A DNA stretch of 64,000 nt from Syngnathus acus (Eukaryota; Chordata; Actinopteri; Syngnathiformes; Syngnathidae), in contig NC_051101.1 in NCBI RefSeq assembly GCF_901709675.1, positions 12,852,501 through 12,916,500 of the forward strand. Reading direction: 5' to 3'. The notes beneath the pieces are model-generated. The model did not search any database and had not been told where the DNA came from. It saw nothing but the letters and a program-made list of their open reading frames with translations. The translations under genes were made by a program, and so were the position numbers. Shown here in pieces: positions 38,101 to 48,649 of the stretch; within the stretch, counting starts at the first letter, position 1; the number at the start of each line of letters is the position of its first letter.

Positions 38101-41100
38101 CTATATTATTTCCAGTGAGTTTGAGCAATCCCGATCACATTTGTCAGCCGTACGGCCGTTGGAAACCTCTCCGTCGGAGGTGGTCAGCGGCAGGTAGGTG
38201 TAGTTGGCACGCGTGCGACTCACCCGTGAGGGCCTGCGCAGCAGGGCCACCACAGCCAGCAGGCTGAGCAACAGCAGAATGCTCAGGATGATCGTGAGCG
38301 TCAACCAGGTTGCCCTGAAATAAAAAAAGATATATTTCTAAAAAGTGCATTTTCAGGATTTGTTTTCTCTCTGCAAAAAGTTGCTTGTTTGATGAAAAAG
38401 GTGCCAATATATGAAAAGTCATAATTACTTCCTAAAAACAAAATTGAAAGTTGCAACACGACGAGAGTGAAGTGTAACAAAAACAGATTTATTTGTGAAC
38501 TTACTCTGTCAGATAGGTTTCTCGCTCCTGCTCTTTGTCCTGTGAGCGTCCACCTGAAAAGATAACTCGACTCAATCCACACTCCTGAGATATTGACGAA
38601 GAGCAATTGGGTGCTGAGCTCATGTCGGGCCTCAGCTTTTCTGTGGTGGCGCTCCATCTCTCGTACCTTCTTCACAGGTCGCTCCGGAGAATCCCGGCAT
38701 GCAGCTGCAGCCTCCGTGGACGTGATGGCACGAGCCGCCGTTCATGCAGATGCAAGTCAGATTGCAGCCGTTGCCATAGAAACCTGCCAAACATTCTGAG
38801 GAAAAAGCAACAGAATATTTCATTGACACATCTGAGTTTGTGTTAGCGCCTCTTGCTAGCTACGTACCTTGACTGCAGTTCTTGCCTCTCCATCCGGCGT
38901 CACAGACGCAACCGCCTGCAACATGAATGGCAAATGAAGCATCTAAGCTAAAAGGGGAAGTGGTCCGCAATGCTTACCGGCGGTGCAGACCCCGTGGGGA
39001 CCGCAAAATGGCGGTTGACACACCGCCGACTCGCAGCCGGCGCCCCGCCAGCCTTCCTGGCAGCGACAAACTCCGTCCTCGCATATGCCGTGTCCGCCGC
39101 AGTCCGCCGGCCGGCAACGTCGCGGGTGGACGCACAGGACGGTGGAGACTGCCCGAGCGCAGCGCCACCTTGTGTTTGCCTTGCTGAGGGTGGGAGAATG
39201 GTTTCAGTCTGCAGCGAGAGGTGATTTCTGCTTATGAGGCGCAATCTACCATTTGTCAGACGGGTAGCTGGCCAAGATGCCATTGGACACAAAGGTGGAC
39301 GACCCGCCGCCATCCATATTGATAGCGTTGATGACTCCATTTTCTTTGAGAAAGTCAGCCATCTCCCAAAGGTTCATTCTGTCAAGACATTGACATAAAG
39401 CTTCAAGATTTTATGTGGAATTCTTTTTTTTCCGTCCAAATCTCTCACCCCCTTTCTCCCGTCTGTCCGTCTATCTGCACCAAGACAACCCTGCCCTCGG
39501 CGTCGTGACCCAACGCCGTCCTGGCCGAAATAACGTCGGTGAAATACTGCAAGGAGCCTGCCAAAAGCGCACAAAACGTTATTCATGACGGAACGCTATG
39601 ACCACCGTCGAAGCACGAGGACGTCAGTACCGGTCTCCTGCGTCCCCTTGCATTCAGCCTTCAGACTGGAATTAACGTACACCTCGCCATTTCTCAGCAG
39701 CCACATGACTCCGCTCACCAACTGAACAAAGGGATTGGATGCATCCAAAACCTCTTCCTCGGACAGATACCTACACACAGAGAAGCACAATATTGAGTGA
39801 AAAAAACATCAATGACAATTTGATTATTTTCCGTCTCTTACCCAAACACCAGGGTGCCGTCCCTCCTCATGCCAAACAGGGCGTTCTGCACGCCACCGCT
39901 GTCCTGCACCATCCTGCCGTCACTCACCACGTTGCCCAGACACTGGCCTGTACGTGTGTCGAAGAAGCCGCCGTTCTGGGCGTACAGACAGCCAGGGGCC
40001 CGGGACGTGGCTTCCACCGTCGACAAAGTGTAATTGGCGCAGCCTCCCGGCCGACCTGGCTCCAGCACCGACAGGGTCCTCAGTGGGTCGTGGACGACAG
40101 TAAAATGGGCTGAGGCAGAAAACAAACTCACAACAATTAATAAAGTTAAAAAAAAAGATAACGCTAATAATGTGATGATTACCGGTCCCAACACGGCCAG
40201 GCAGTTCGTACGTGACCAGCCTGGACTCGGCTAGCGGCAGACCGCTGTGGTTGCTGGCACGAATGTTCTCGTGTGTGAGATTGCCGTGCACGATGGCCTG
40301 ACAGTCACTGAAGCGTGAGTGGTGAGGACCCAGGCCGTCCGAGTTGGGCTGCGGGATGCTCATGTGGGCCACTGGGGTGTCATCCAACGCCCACACTCTG
40401 AAGAGGGAAGGCAAGGTAGCAAGAATGTTTTCAGTCCTTCCATTTAAGTGGAAATTAATTAAATATCGTTTTAGATATTTGCCTGGTGATTTTCAATTAT
40501 TTTTACGTGGAAATGCAGAAGTTAGGGTCACGTGATCGGATATTAAAAATGTAAATATGGTATAAACATAGGGTGCTTTTTCATAAAATATTTTGCATGG
40601 TCATCAAATATGACTTAGATATAGTGCAAATGTATAGAAACTAACTAAAACATCGTTAAAATTATACACAGAGGAGCTGTCGACCAAATTAAACTGGTTA
40701 TAACAATGAGGAAGTGGGTGACTGTCGAGAAATAAAAAAACACTAAAAGTCAGGGAATATGCACACTTGCTCCATTTTTGCTCCTCTTATTTATTGTGTT
40801 ATTTGTTTATTATTTATTCATCACTCTTATTTGTGCCTTCTTGTTTTTTTGGTGTTGTTTACTTGTATGTATATTGTGTACTATGTCTTGTCACCGTTAT
40901 TTCGATCTCTTTGTGTGTCTTGGCATGTGAAGAAATTGACAATAAAGCAGACTTTGACTTTGATATATATATTTTTAAGTACTCTAAAGGACAGTATAAG
41001 TTTATATCAAAGTTGTTATTTGGAGAGAAATAGAGTAAAAGTTTCCATATGCTGGTCACTGGGCAGCTAACTAATTAGCATCCCTGGTCGTTGGCTCCAC

Positions 41101-41197
41101 ACACTCACCCGTTACCGGGACTTCGGCTTGTCCACAGCCGGCAACAAAAACATAAAAACAGCCACAAACGCCTTACAGATATTTGTCCGGGTGCCAT
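38101..41197 (-). CDS. nagpa: N-acetylglucosamine-1-phosphodiester alpha-N-acetylglucosaminidase (uncovering enzyme)
   Basis: Golgi enzyme that removes GlcNAc from lysosomal hydrolases and exposes mannose-6-phosphate. Eleven exons join in frame to 531 residues (human 515): 41109-41197, 40183-40397, 39842-40109, 39631-39770, 39449-39557, 39250-39378, 38978-39183, 38868-38915, 38667-38795, 38505-38553, 38101-38314. Exon 1 encodes a hydrophobic signal sequence (WLFLCFCC). The catalytic domain keeps [26 protein letters not shown] and [14 protein letters not shown]. Cysteine-rich EGF-like repeats follow, then one membrane helix and a short cytosolic tail with YTYLPL, matching the human YHPL sorting signal. 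The human C-terminal NPFKD motif is not seen. Exon 1 is the least certain, but it gives a signal peptide and the correct phase. Confidence 0.96.
40798..40966 (+). mobile_element. LINE/SINE 3' tail fragment, copy B (nagpa intron 1)
   Basis: Closely matches copy A at 32528-32722. It ends GACAATAAAGCAGACTTTGA and runs into TA-rich DNA. It lies in the first intron of nagpa, antisense to that gene. Confidence 0.7.
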
Positions 41198-41632
41198 GAG
41201 GCGCTCCTCTTATTAATTAAAGTGTCAGGTGACTTTTTTCCCTCATGTCACGCGTCATTGCCACTTTTTTTTGTCTCGTACACTTGCAAAGTAGACATAA
41301 CAGTCAACTTCCTCGGTATCCGGTCGTGCCTTTCAAAATAAAAGTATTGTTTCCGTGAAACGAGTTACAAAATAAAAGCATGTGTATGGTGCCAACAAAA
41401 TAATACGGGATAGAACATTTTCTTACATTACACTGACACCTGGTGGTCAAGGTGGGTACACCAGGATTTCCGGTGACCATTGTCTATCAACATTAATGAT
41501 GTTGATTTTCGTTATACGCATGACGTTACACAGTCTCGCCATAGATGGCGGTATTGAGATCACGGTGGTGTCCACCATCCACCAAAACCATCCAGAGAAG
41601 AAAAAAAAAGTAGGAAGTTGAAGGGTAAAAAG
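41198..41632. promoter_or_regulatory. Divergent nagpa/ndufaf6 promoter
   Basis: The two start codons are 435 bases apart on opposite strands, so the interval must hold both transcription starts. AGATGGCGG at 41542 and AAAGATGGCAGC across the ndufaf6 start resemble YY1 sites, which often sit at starts of TATA-less housekeeping genes. No TATA box is clear. Confidence 0.6.
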
Positions 41633-43817
41633 ATGGCAGCGAGCATCAGTTGTATGAATCACGCAGTGTCGTGCGTGAAACCTTCGCTGTTCTTCACCGT
41701 TCAGCGCAAGACGTCCCCGGTCAGCGCGTGCGCTCGGCGGGCGGCGGAAATTCGGAGTGTTCGAGCCGCGGCAAGCGCGACTGCGGACGTTCAGCACAAT
41801 GAGAAGTTCTGCTTAGAATTGGTCAGGTGGGTTCCGTTCTCTGCTTGGATAACAAGTCAAGGTTGGAGTTGAATCATCTCCCAATTCTGGAGCAATTTGT
41901 ACTAAAGAAAGTGGAGAACCCATAATTGATACCTGATACTGTAACGGAATTGTATTGATCGATCTGAAATGATCTTTTTAACAGGTCCAGGGACTACGAG
42001 GGCTTTGTGTGCTCCCTCCTGCTACCAGAAGCGGCACGACGCTCCGCCTTGGCTTTGCGAGCCTTCAATGTAGAACTAGCACAGGTGAAGGACTCCGTCT
42101 CTCAGACGTCTCTCGGTCTGATGCGAATGGAGTTCTGGAAGACGACTATCGAAGAAATCTACAGAGACAAACCACCAAAGCAGCCGGTCAGCATGGAGCT
42201 GTGGAAGGTAACTTGAAGCATTTATTGGCTATCCTTCTGTTTTAAAAATATATCTTTTTAATATATATATATTTTTTGCAGGCCGTGAAGAAGCATAACC
42301 TGACCAAAAGATGGCTGACAAGGATGATAGCAGAAAGAGTAAAGCGACTTCGACCGTAACATCCTTTTTGGGACAAACAGGATGGATTGGAATGAATCTT
42401 CGTTTCAGGAAAAGGATCTGGATGACAGAGGCTACCGCAACCTTCAGGAGCTGGAGTCCTACGCCGAGAACGCTCAGTCTTCACTCTTGTACCTGCTGCT
42501 CGAGTCTCTAGGTGAGAAGGTCTTACCAGAACATTAAAAAAAAAGACATTTGTGCAAATGTCTCTTGCGGCAGGTATAAAGGACGTCCACGCAGATCACG
42601 CGGCGAGTCACGTGGGCAAGGCTCACGGCATCGTGACGTGTTTGAGGGCCACCCCTCATCACAGCGTCCGGCGCAGAGTTTACTTGCCCATGGACATCTG
42701 CATTTTGGTAAGCTTCTTGGCTGCTGTACTTCTCCACGCCAGGAGTTTGATCTTTGTTTCTTTGTAGCACAGGGCTTCTCAGGAGGACTTTATCCGCGGC
42801 AGCCGGGAGCAGAACATCCGGGACGTGGTGTACGACGTCGCCAGTCAGGCTCACGTTCATCTGGAACACGTCAGTACACAAATAAGTTTGTAGTTAATTT
42901 GGCGCCCTCTTGTGGCCACCCAGGACATTACAGCAGACAAAACAAATAAGTGAGGTTTATTTACAAGAATCAGTTCCACAGGGAATTTAACAATTTGTAA
43001 AAATTACAAATATGCAGTGGCTTGACTATATTAATATTTTTATTAATTAATTACCTTCGAACAAGCATGTTCACAAGTCGCGTTGGCGTCACGAACATTC
43101 TTCATTAATTAGCAGTAGAGCGTCAGTGTGAAGGTCACTCTTAACGGCTGCATGCTGTTTCTGCTTCTGCAATCACACGCACACATACAGCCACTTGTGT
43201 TTTATTTTTTGCTTTTGTCTACCCCCCCTCCAGGCACGTTCGTTCCGCCCCAGCGTCCCGGCAGCTGCGACGCCGGCTTTCCTCCACGTGGTAAGTCCTT
43301 TCACGGCAACTAATAGGCTGATGAGCGCTCCTGGCTCTGTTATCAGTGGGGTTGCTTAGCCAACTTCAAATATATGTATTTTGAGCCTTACCCGCTTGGC
43401 TTGCAACGAGCATCTGATTTTCACGCCACAGTGGATTCCCCCATCGTGGTTATTTTTTTGCATGGCTACGTTAGGAAACTAGCTCGGCGTCCCCTCTCAA
43501 CCTATAAAAAAATTAATTGGGAATAATTGCAGGCATCAAAAAAAGATGCCAGACTACAAAACATTTACGTTGTAAATAAAATGTCAAGAAAAAGATAATT
43601 ACACCATCAGATTTCAAGGAGACCGAGCGACGCGATTGGTCGGGTAGTTTTACCTCCTCATCACCTGTTGCTCTGGTTGGTGTTCCAGGTGGTGCTGGAG
43701 GACTTCCTGCAGAGGGTGAGGAAGGCGGACTTTGACATCTTCCATCCGAGCCTGCAGAAAAGAAACCCCCTACTCGCCATCCAGCTTTACCTGCGTTCCT
43801 GGAAGAAAACCTACTGA
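41633..43817 (+). CDS. ndufaf6: NADH dehydrogenase (ubiquinone) complex I assembly factor 6
   Basis: Mitochondrial protein needed for early assembly of complex I around ND1. It has a phytoene/squalene-synthase fold. Eight exons join in frame to 332 residues (human 333): 41633-41826, 41985-42207, 42282-42338, 42409-42511, 42574-42707, 42768-42869, 43234-43290, 43689-43817. The N-terminal 55 residues are rich in Arg, Ala and Ser, as expected of a mitochondrial targeting peptide. Then come [74 protein letters not shown] and [10 protein letters not shown], all close to the human sequence. A longer frame begins at a TTG codon at 41618; the ATG at 41633 is preferred. AATAAA at 43916 ends the mRNA about 100 bases past the stop. 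Confidence 0.97.
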
Positions 43818-43915
43818 AGGCCCTCAAAGGCTTTTTTTTCTCCAAGAGACTTCTGAGCAGGATCACATACAAAAAGTAGACCTAAAGAAATGGACATTTA
43901 CAGCTTCTTCTAGAA

Positions 43916-43921
43916 AATAAA
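43916..43921 (+). terminator. ndufaf6: ndufaf6 polyadenylation signal
   Basis: Canonical AATAAA about 100 bases after the ndufaf6 stop, followed by a second AATAAA-like word. Confidence 0.65.
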
Positions 43922-43954
43922 AAAAATAAATGTGAGAAAATGGCTGATTATACT

Positions 43955-44085
43955 TGAACTCAGAGGGTGTGCACACTTGTGCAACTCCAACAGTTTTGAA
44001 ATGATCTTGGTCACATGTTTTGGTGTTAGGAAAATGTTGCATTTTAGCAGGGGTGTGTAGACTTTGTATATCCACATGGTTCTGA
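43955..44085 (-). mobile_element. Tc1-like transposon end fragment, copy 2
   Basis: The minus strand reads CAAAGTCTACACACCCCTGC, a variable middle with CATTTCAAAA, and CAAGTGTGCACACCCTCTG. This is the same structure as the copies at 15845-16010 and 47669-47825. It sits directly behind the ndufaf6 polyadenylation signal. Confidence 0.7.
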
Positions 44086-45216
44086 TTTCTACCCCCCCTG
44101 CAAAAAATACCCAACAACAACGCATAGATGAACATGATTTGGACTTTTATACTTTAAAAAGAAAGGCGCCTTCGCATTGGCTGTCACGCTCGCTTACATA
44201 ACGCTCGCCACGCACGTGTTGCCGTGCATCTTTCATGACGTTAATCTTTCATGATTTAAGTAACACGTAAAAAAAGTGCAAGGGAATGAAGGTGTTTTTT
44301 TTTTTTTACAGCTTGGAAAAAGCAGCCCAGAAGCCAGTAAGATGAAAAAGGGCCCCACATGTTCGATTTGAGGGCGAAAGCTGAGACGAGAGCTCATTAG
44401 TCCTAAAAGACATTAGTTTGTTTCTGCCGCTAGCATTTTGTTGGCCAGAAAGTCGCACCAGCTGCCTAAAAGCTTTTGACGCATCATTTCTATTCATCTC
44501 CCATCTCTCGTCAATATAGCGCACCTGGCTTGAGTGGATTTTCCGCCAGTAAATAATAAACTCGTCTTTACATGAACCCTTTATTGTTCATGCTAACATT
44601 AACGTTCTTGATAGCGTCAAGCTGAAATAAAAAGCTTTTGCGAGATGCGCCATGTTTGTGCCAAACTCGCTCGGAATGACTCGAACAAATGTCATTCAAA
44701 TATTTCTCTCGGTTTTATCACGTTTACTTATTGAAACGTGACCAGTGGTCTGTAACACCCTTTTTTTATTATTATTATTATTATTATTGAGCTCAGATGA
44801 CAAAACCATTTCAAGCACAGCTTCACAGAGAACAAGACGAGCCTCCTTCGGGGTTAGCAAGGAAGGAGGATGCAAGGAAGCAAGGAGGGATGGGGAATGG
44901 GAGTTAGACGTGGTAGGTTGAAGTCGGAGGTGGTAACGGGGAGTTAGCAGGGCTCGCAACAAAGACGGTTAAGTTTAGGTTTCGTCCTCCATTCTAACAA
45001 TTAACCAACACCCTGTTAACAATTTGACCCAACAACTGATTGCACAGACCCATTAACAACTTTGGGTTAGAGTAGCCAACCCGGACCATCATCAACGACC
45101 CTTTGACCACAAGGTAACGAAAAATCCCAAGTCTGAATTGGAATCTCGTCAAGATGTCACTTTAGCACTCCACCTGACTGACATTCATACTTGACCCAAA
45201 AAATGAAGAAGAAAAC
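44086..45216. other. Spacer and presumed 3' UTR of the orphan GPCR
   Basis: No coding signal. An (ATT)n array lies at 44767-44789. Minus-strand AATAAA signals near 44578 or 44766 could end the GPCR mRNA. Confidence 0.45.
44767..44789. repeat. (TTA)n microsatellite
   Basis: About seven trinucleotide units in a T-rich context. Confidence 0.85.
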
Positions 45217-46251
45217 TCAAGTCCGTCTCGAGCTTTTGTTGGCGTCTCTCAAGAGCAACTTCTGCGCACACAGCCGGAACTTGTGATCGCGCACGCTGTA
45301 GATGATCACGTTGCAGCAGCTGTTGCTGGCCAAAATCCAAAAGGCGAAGAAGGAGAAGTTGCACCACTCGTTGCCCAGAACGTTGCCTACCACAAAAACG
45401 GCAATGGGGGTGAAGGAAGCGGTGAAGGCCACCGTCAGCGTCCCGATGGTCTTAGCCGCTTTGATGTCGGAGAAGGTGGGCTTGCTAGCTTTCTGGCACT
45501 CCGTCTCGGCTAGGTGCTTCCTGCGCTTGGAGTGCTGACGGATGCTGGACAGCGAGATGATGTTGATGGCCACCGTCCCGCCCAGCAGGGTGAAATCGAA
45601 AGCCGGGAAAAGCAGCAAGATGTTCCAGGCCTGCGACGGGAACTCGCCGATGGTTCCCAAGGCGTAGTTGCACATGCGGCTGCAGGTGTTGTACTCCAGG
45701 ACGATCTCGCGACTGAAGAGCAACGGCGACACGGCGAGGAAGAAGCTCCCCAGCCAGGACAAGGCGATAAGGATGCTGGTCCGTTTGCGAGTGATCACCG
45801 AGTCCTTATGCAGCGGCCTCAGCACGGCGATGCTCCGCTCGATGCTCATTAAGAAGATGGTGGTGATGGACACCAACGTGCAGCCGGCGAAGATGGGTCC
45901 CATCACAGCGCAAGGGTGGACGCTCATCGAGCGAGAGTTGGACGCGGTCCACTCGGGCGCAGAATCGCCAGCCATGAGTTGGAGTTCGGCGTAGACGGAT
46001 AGCGGCACCACGAAGACGCCCACCGCTAGGTCGGCCGCGGCTAGCGAGGCCTTCAGGTAACCCTGCGGAGTGCGGAAGCGCTTGGTCCCTAAGACCACCG
46101 CCAAGGTCAGAAGGTTACCAAAGACGATGGCCAAGATCAGCAGCGCCATGAAGACCACCATGAGGATTTTGTTGGTCCGCGTGCAGCAGCACACGGTGCA
46201 CGGCGCTTCCGCCGCGCCGTCCGGCACGCTGGGTTCGACGGGGTCGATCAT
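45217..46251 (-). CDS. Orphan class A G-protein-coupled receptor
   Basis: A 344-residue seven-helix receptor in one coding exon. TM1 contains GNLLTLAVVL. TM2 has SLAAADLAVGVFVVP (the conserved Leu-Ala-Asp). HPCAVMG supplies the TM3 cysteine and CSRMC in loop 2 its partner. The end of TM3 is SIERS instead of DRY, TM6 lacks the usual CWxP tryptophan (SFTPIAV) and TM7 ends NSCCNVIIY instead of NPxxY. The third loop is short and basic, with QHSKRRKHL. I chose the ATG at 46249-46251. A longer frame reaches 46320, but a TTTCAG acceptor at 46290-46295 lies inside that extension, so its first codons are intron. A 5' UTR exon with a TATA box lies upstream near 48.5 kb. The fold is certain; the family is not. 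Amine, lipid and peptide ligands all remain possible. It is not part of the human 8q22 block. Confidence 0.85.
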   Translation of the reverse strand: MIDPVEPSVPDGAAEAPCTVCCCTRTNKILMVVFMALLILAIVFGNLLTLAVVLGTKRFRTPQGYLKASLAAADLAVGVFVVPLSVYAELQLMAGDSAPEWTASNSRSMSVHPCAVMGPIFAGCTLVSITTIFLMSIERSIAVLRPLHKDSVITRKRTSILIALSWLGSFFLAVSPLLFSREIVLEYNTCSRMCNYALGTIGEFPSQAWNILLLFPAFDFTLLGGTVAINIISLSSIRQHSKRRKHLAETECQKASKPTFSDIKAAKTIGTLTVAFTASFTPIAVFVVGNVLGNEWCNFSFFAFWILASNSCCNVIIYSVRDHKFRLCAQKLLLRDANKSSRRT

Positions 46252-46716
46252 TGCGCAATCAATCCCGGGCCGGACGCTCACATTAGCACCTGAAAGGACA
46301 ACAAGGTTGAGGATTAGCACTTGCTAGCTCTTGCTAGTACTCAGTACTTGAATGTGACTTGGAAAATACAAGCGTTTGTTAACACGCTAAGGTTTCAACG
46401 TCAACAAAAGCGAGGCATGACTCATGGCGAGTTAAACAGATTTTCTTTTTAATGTATCCCCTCGCTGTGAACATTTGCGCTCCAAGCAAAATGCATACAA
46501 GGTCATTGAGGGGCTGAAAAGAATGAGTACAAAAAATAAAATGTGGTTCTTTACTGCAACGACCTCCGCCTTTGGATCGCTGGTTCCAGGAAAAATCCAT
46601 TCATAAAAGAATCATATTCAATACAAAGTAGTTTACGTAAGCAGGAATGATTGGGCTCTTGCACTTTCTTTTTCATGGCCAATACTCAAAATGAATTTTG
46701 GATAGCTTTCCAAATG

Positions 46717-46887
46717 TACCGTAATTTTCGGACTATAAGTCGCGGTTTTTTTCATAGTTTGGGTGGGGGGGCGACTTATACTCAGGAGCGACTTATATAC
46801 ATATATATGTTTTTTTCACTTTTTTGGGCATTTTATGGCTGGTGCGACTTATACTCCGGTGCGACTTATAGTCCGAAAATTACGGTA
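46717..46887. mobile_element. MITE with long terminal inverted repeats, copy 2
   Basis: Almost identical to 10458-10633: it starts TACCGTAATTTTCGGACTAT and ends with the reverse complement, ending ACGGTA. It differs mainly by a shorter internal G-run and T-run. Flanks differ from copy 1, which defines the element borders. Confidence 0.85.
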
Positions 46888-47491
46888 TTCAAATGAAGAT
46901 CAAATTTTGACTTCATGCTGTCAAGTGGAATGACTTCCAAAATACACATTTAAGAGTTTCAACAATATTTGAGAGAAATCAGGCAGAAAAAAATGGATGG
47001 ATGGAAATAATAAATAAATAAATAAATTAATGCCATGTAAGAAAAACTAGATTTCGGCTCCATCTGTAATCACGTCATGTGACTTTATATGAGTAAATAA
47101 GCCGGCTCTGTTGGCTCACGTGAGTCCGGAGGGAGCAGGCCGGCCGGACGGCTTGATGGATGGATGGACACTGACATCATAATCCAAGCGGACAGCCGTC
47201 GTAGTAAACACAAGCCAGCAAACTGGGCCGTCTTTTAATCCTCGCAAACATAAAAAAAAAAAAAGCCCCTGAAGCTCTGTCACCTTTGACACCCCGGGCC
47301 CCCGTGTATCATTTTCTACACGTGTGCGATGCGATGACACGCCGTCACTGTACATACCATAATAACCTCGTTCTTGTTTACAGTAGATGCTCCAAAGTGT
47401 CGCAATGAGACGACAACCCTCCCACCGCCTCCTGGACTCACACTGTCATTGCTTATCTCTCAGTTTCACATTCATTTTCACCAGCGGCCAA

Positions 47492-47492
<1 letters not shown>

Positions 47493-47531
<39 letters not shown>
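47493..47531. repeat. (CA)n microsatellite
   Basis: Pure CA array of about 19 units in the GPCR intron. Confidence 0.9.
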
Positions 47532-47533
<2 letters not shown>

Positions 47534-47668
47534 TCCCCGAGTCCATGTGGCTGCTCATGCAGAAGGCTGGCTCATATCTAGCTAATCATCTTCCCCGGAG
47601 TGCCAGTGCAAATAGATGCATGCTATGTAAACTATGTTTACATGCACGGATGTACTTTAGCTTTATTT

Positions 47669-47825
47669 ACAGGCCACATAAAAAGTCTACACACCCCTAT
47701 CCAAATGCCTGGTTTTCTCAGATATACAATGAGACCAAGTGGAATTATTTCAAAACCTTTGATCGATCGATAACAGTCGATTGGAACTGGTTGCATATGT
47801 GTACACACCCTCTTGCAAGTGACTG
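47669..47825 (+). mobile_element. Tc1-like transposon end fragment, copy 3
   Basis: Reads ACATAAAAAGTCTACACACC, then CCAAATGCCTGGTTTTCTCA and a diverged middle, ending GTGTACACACCCTCTTGCAA. This is the plus-strand orientation of the same element as at 15845 and 43955. Confidence 0.7.
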
Positions 47826-48419
47826 TTTGCAATGACACCCAATTGTGACTTTAATCTTTAATCTTTAATCTTAATCAAATTACCGGTATCAAAACGGTGT
47901 GATTATTTTTTTTGTAAGCAGACCTTGTTTCGATAAGTATTCAAATGAATATGTTAGTTTCGATTTCATTTTGAATCAGTTTGATATCATTTACATTACA
48001 ACTATACATTCTATGTTTTAAATGACTTATTCAATTCATTTTTTTTTTTTTACTCAACATTTATTGACTATTATTTTTATCTTTTTATAAGTCTCATAAA
48101 AAAATGGCCTTTTACTTATACGGCACTTTTCTACCTTCAAGGTACACAAAGCACTTTACACTGCCTCCACATCGGCATGCGCAATGAGGAATGAAAACCT
48201 TCCTCAAGGACATGATTGCAAAAGCTTTACAAACAAGAAATAATTATATATATATATTTCTTTATTTTACCAAGCAAATTAACACATATATATGACCATA
48301 ACCGATTTGCAAGTAGTCCTAAAGTGCAATTCTTCAAATCAATCACCAAAGTGTGCTTCAACCCCCTCACAGCCCCCAAAACAGACCCGAGAAATGATGC
48401 GGGACTTACTTTGAGTGTC

Positions 48420-48615
48420 ACTTTGAGGAAGCCGCACGAATCTTCACACATCTTGCCCCCCCCACTCCAGCCTTGCACGCATCCATGCACGCATCCATGC
48501 ACGCACGTGGCGGCTCCTGCTCCCCTCCACTCCCCCCTCCCAAAAAAAGAAAGAAAGCCCACTCATCAGCTCACGTCCATCGCGGCATCTTTGTAAAAGG
48601 ACCAGGAGGAGGAGG
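48420..48615 (-). other. GPCR candidate 5' UTR exon
   Basis: A donor GTAAGT begins at 48419 on the minus strand, and a TATAAA lies at 48642-48647, about 30 bases before the inferred transcription start. Reading frames in the exon are not open into the GPCR frame, so it would be untranslated. It contains a 12-base tandem repeat. Linking it to the GPCR is inference from strand and position. Confidence 0.45.
48475..48507. repeat. Short 12-bp tandem repeat
   Basis: About 2.7 units of GCACGCATCCAT inside the candidate GPCR 5' exon. Confidence 0.75.
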
Positions 48616-48641
48616 AGGAGGATGCCGATGGTCCGCTCAGC

Positions 48642-48647
48642 TTTATA
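48642..48647 (-). promoter_or_regulatory. TATA box of the presumed GPCR promoter
   Basis: TATAAA on the minus strand within CCTTATAAAGCTGAG. It fits a start at about 48612-48617. The other promoters in the window have no clear TATA. Confidence 0.45.
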
Positions 48648-48649
48648 AG

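Larger units (their letters stand above)
46252..48419. other. GPCR 5' intron with repeats
   Basis: Exon 2 of the GPCR starts at 46289. From there to the donor at 48419 is intron and carries a MITE, a CA array and a Tc1-like fragment. No coding exon is seen. Confidence 0.5.

Noticed and set aside
46252-46320. N-terminal extension of the GPCR to the upstream methionine
   Set aside because: A TTTCAG acceptor lies inside the extension and its hydrophobic start is intron sequence; the ATG at 46251 is favoured.
48475-48507. CRISPR-like or regulatory repeat array
   Set aside because: Fewer than three 12-base units without spacers; a simple tandem repeat.
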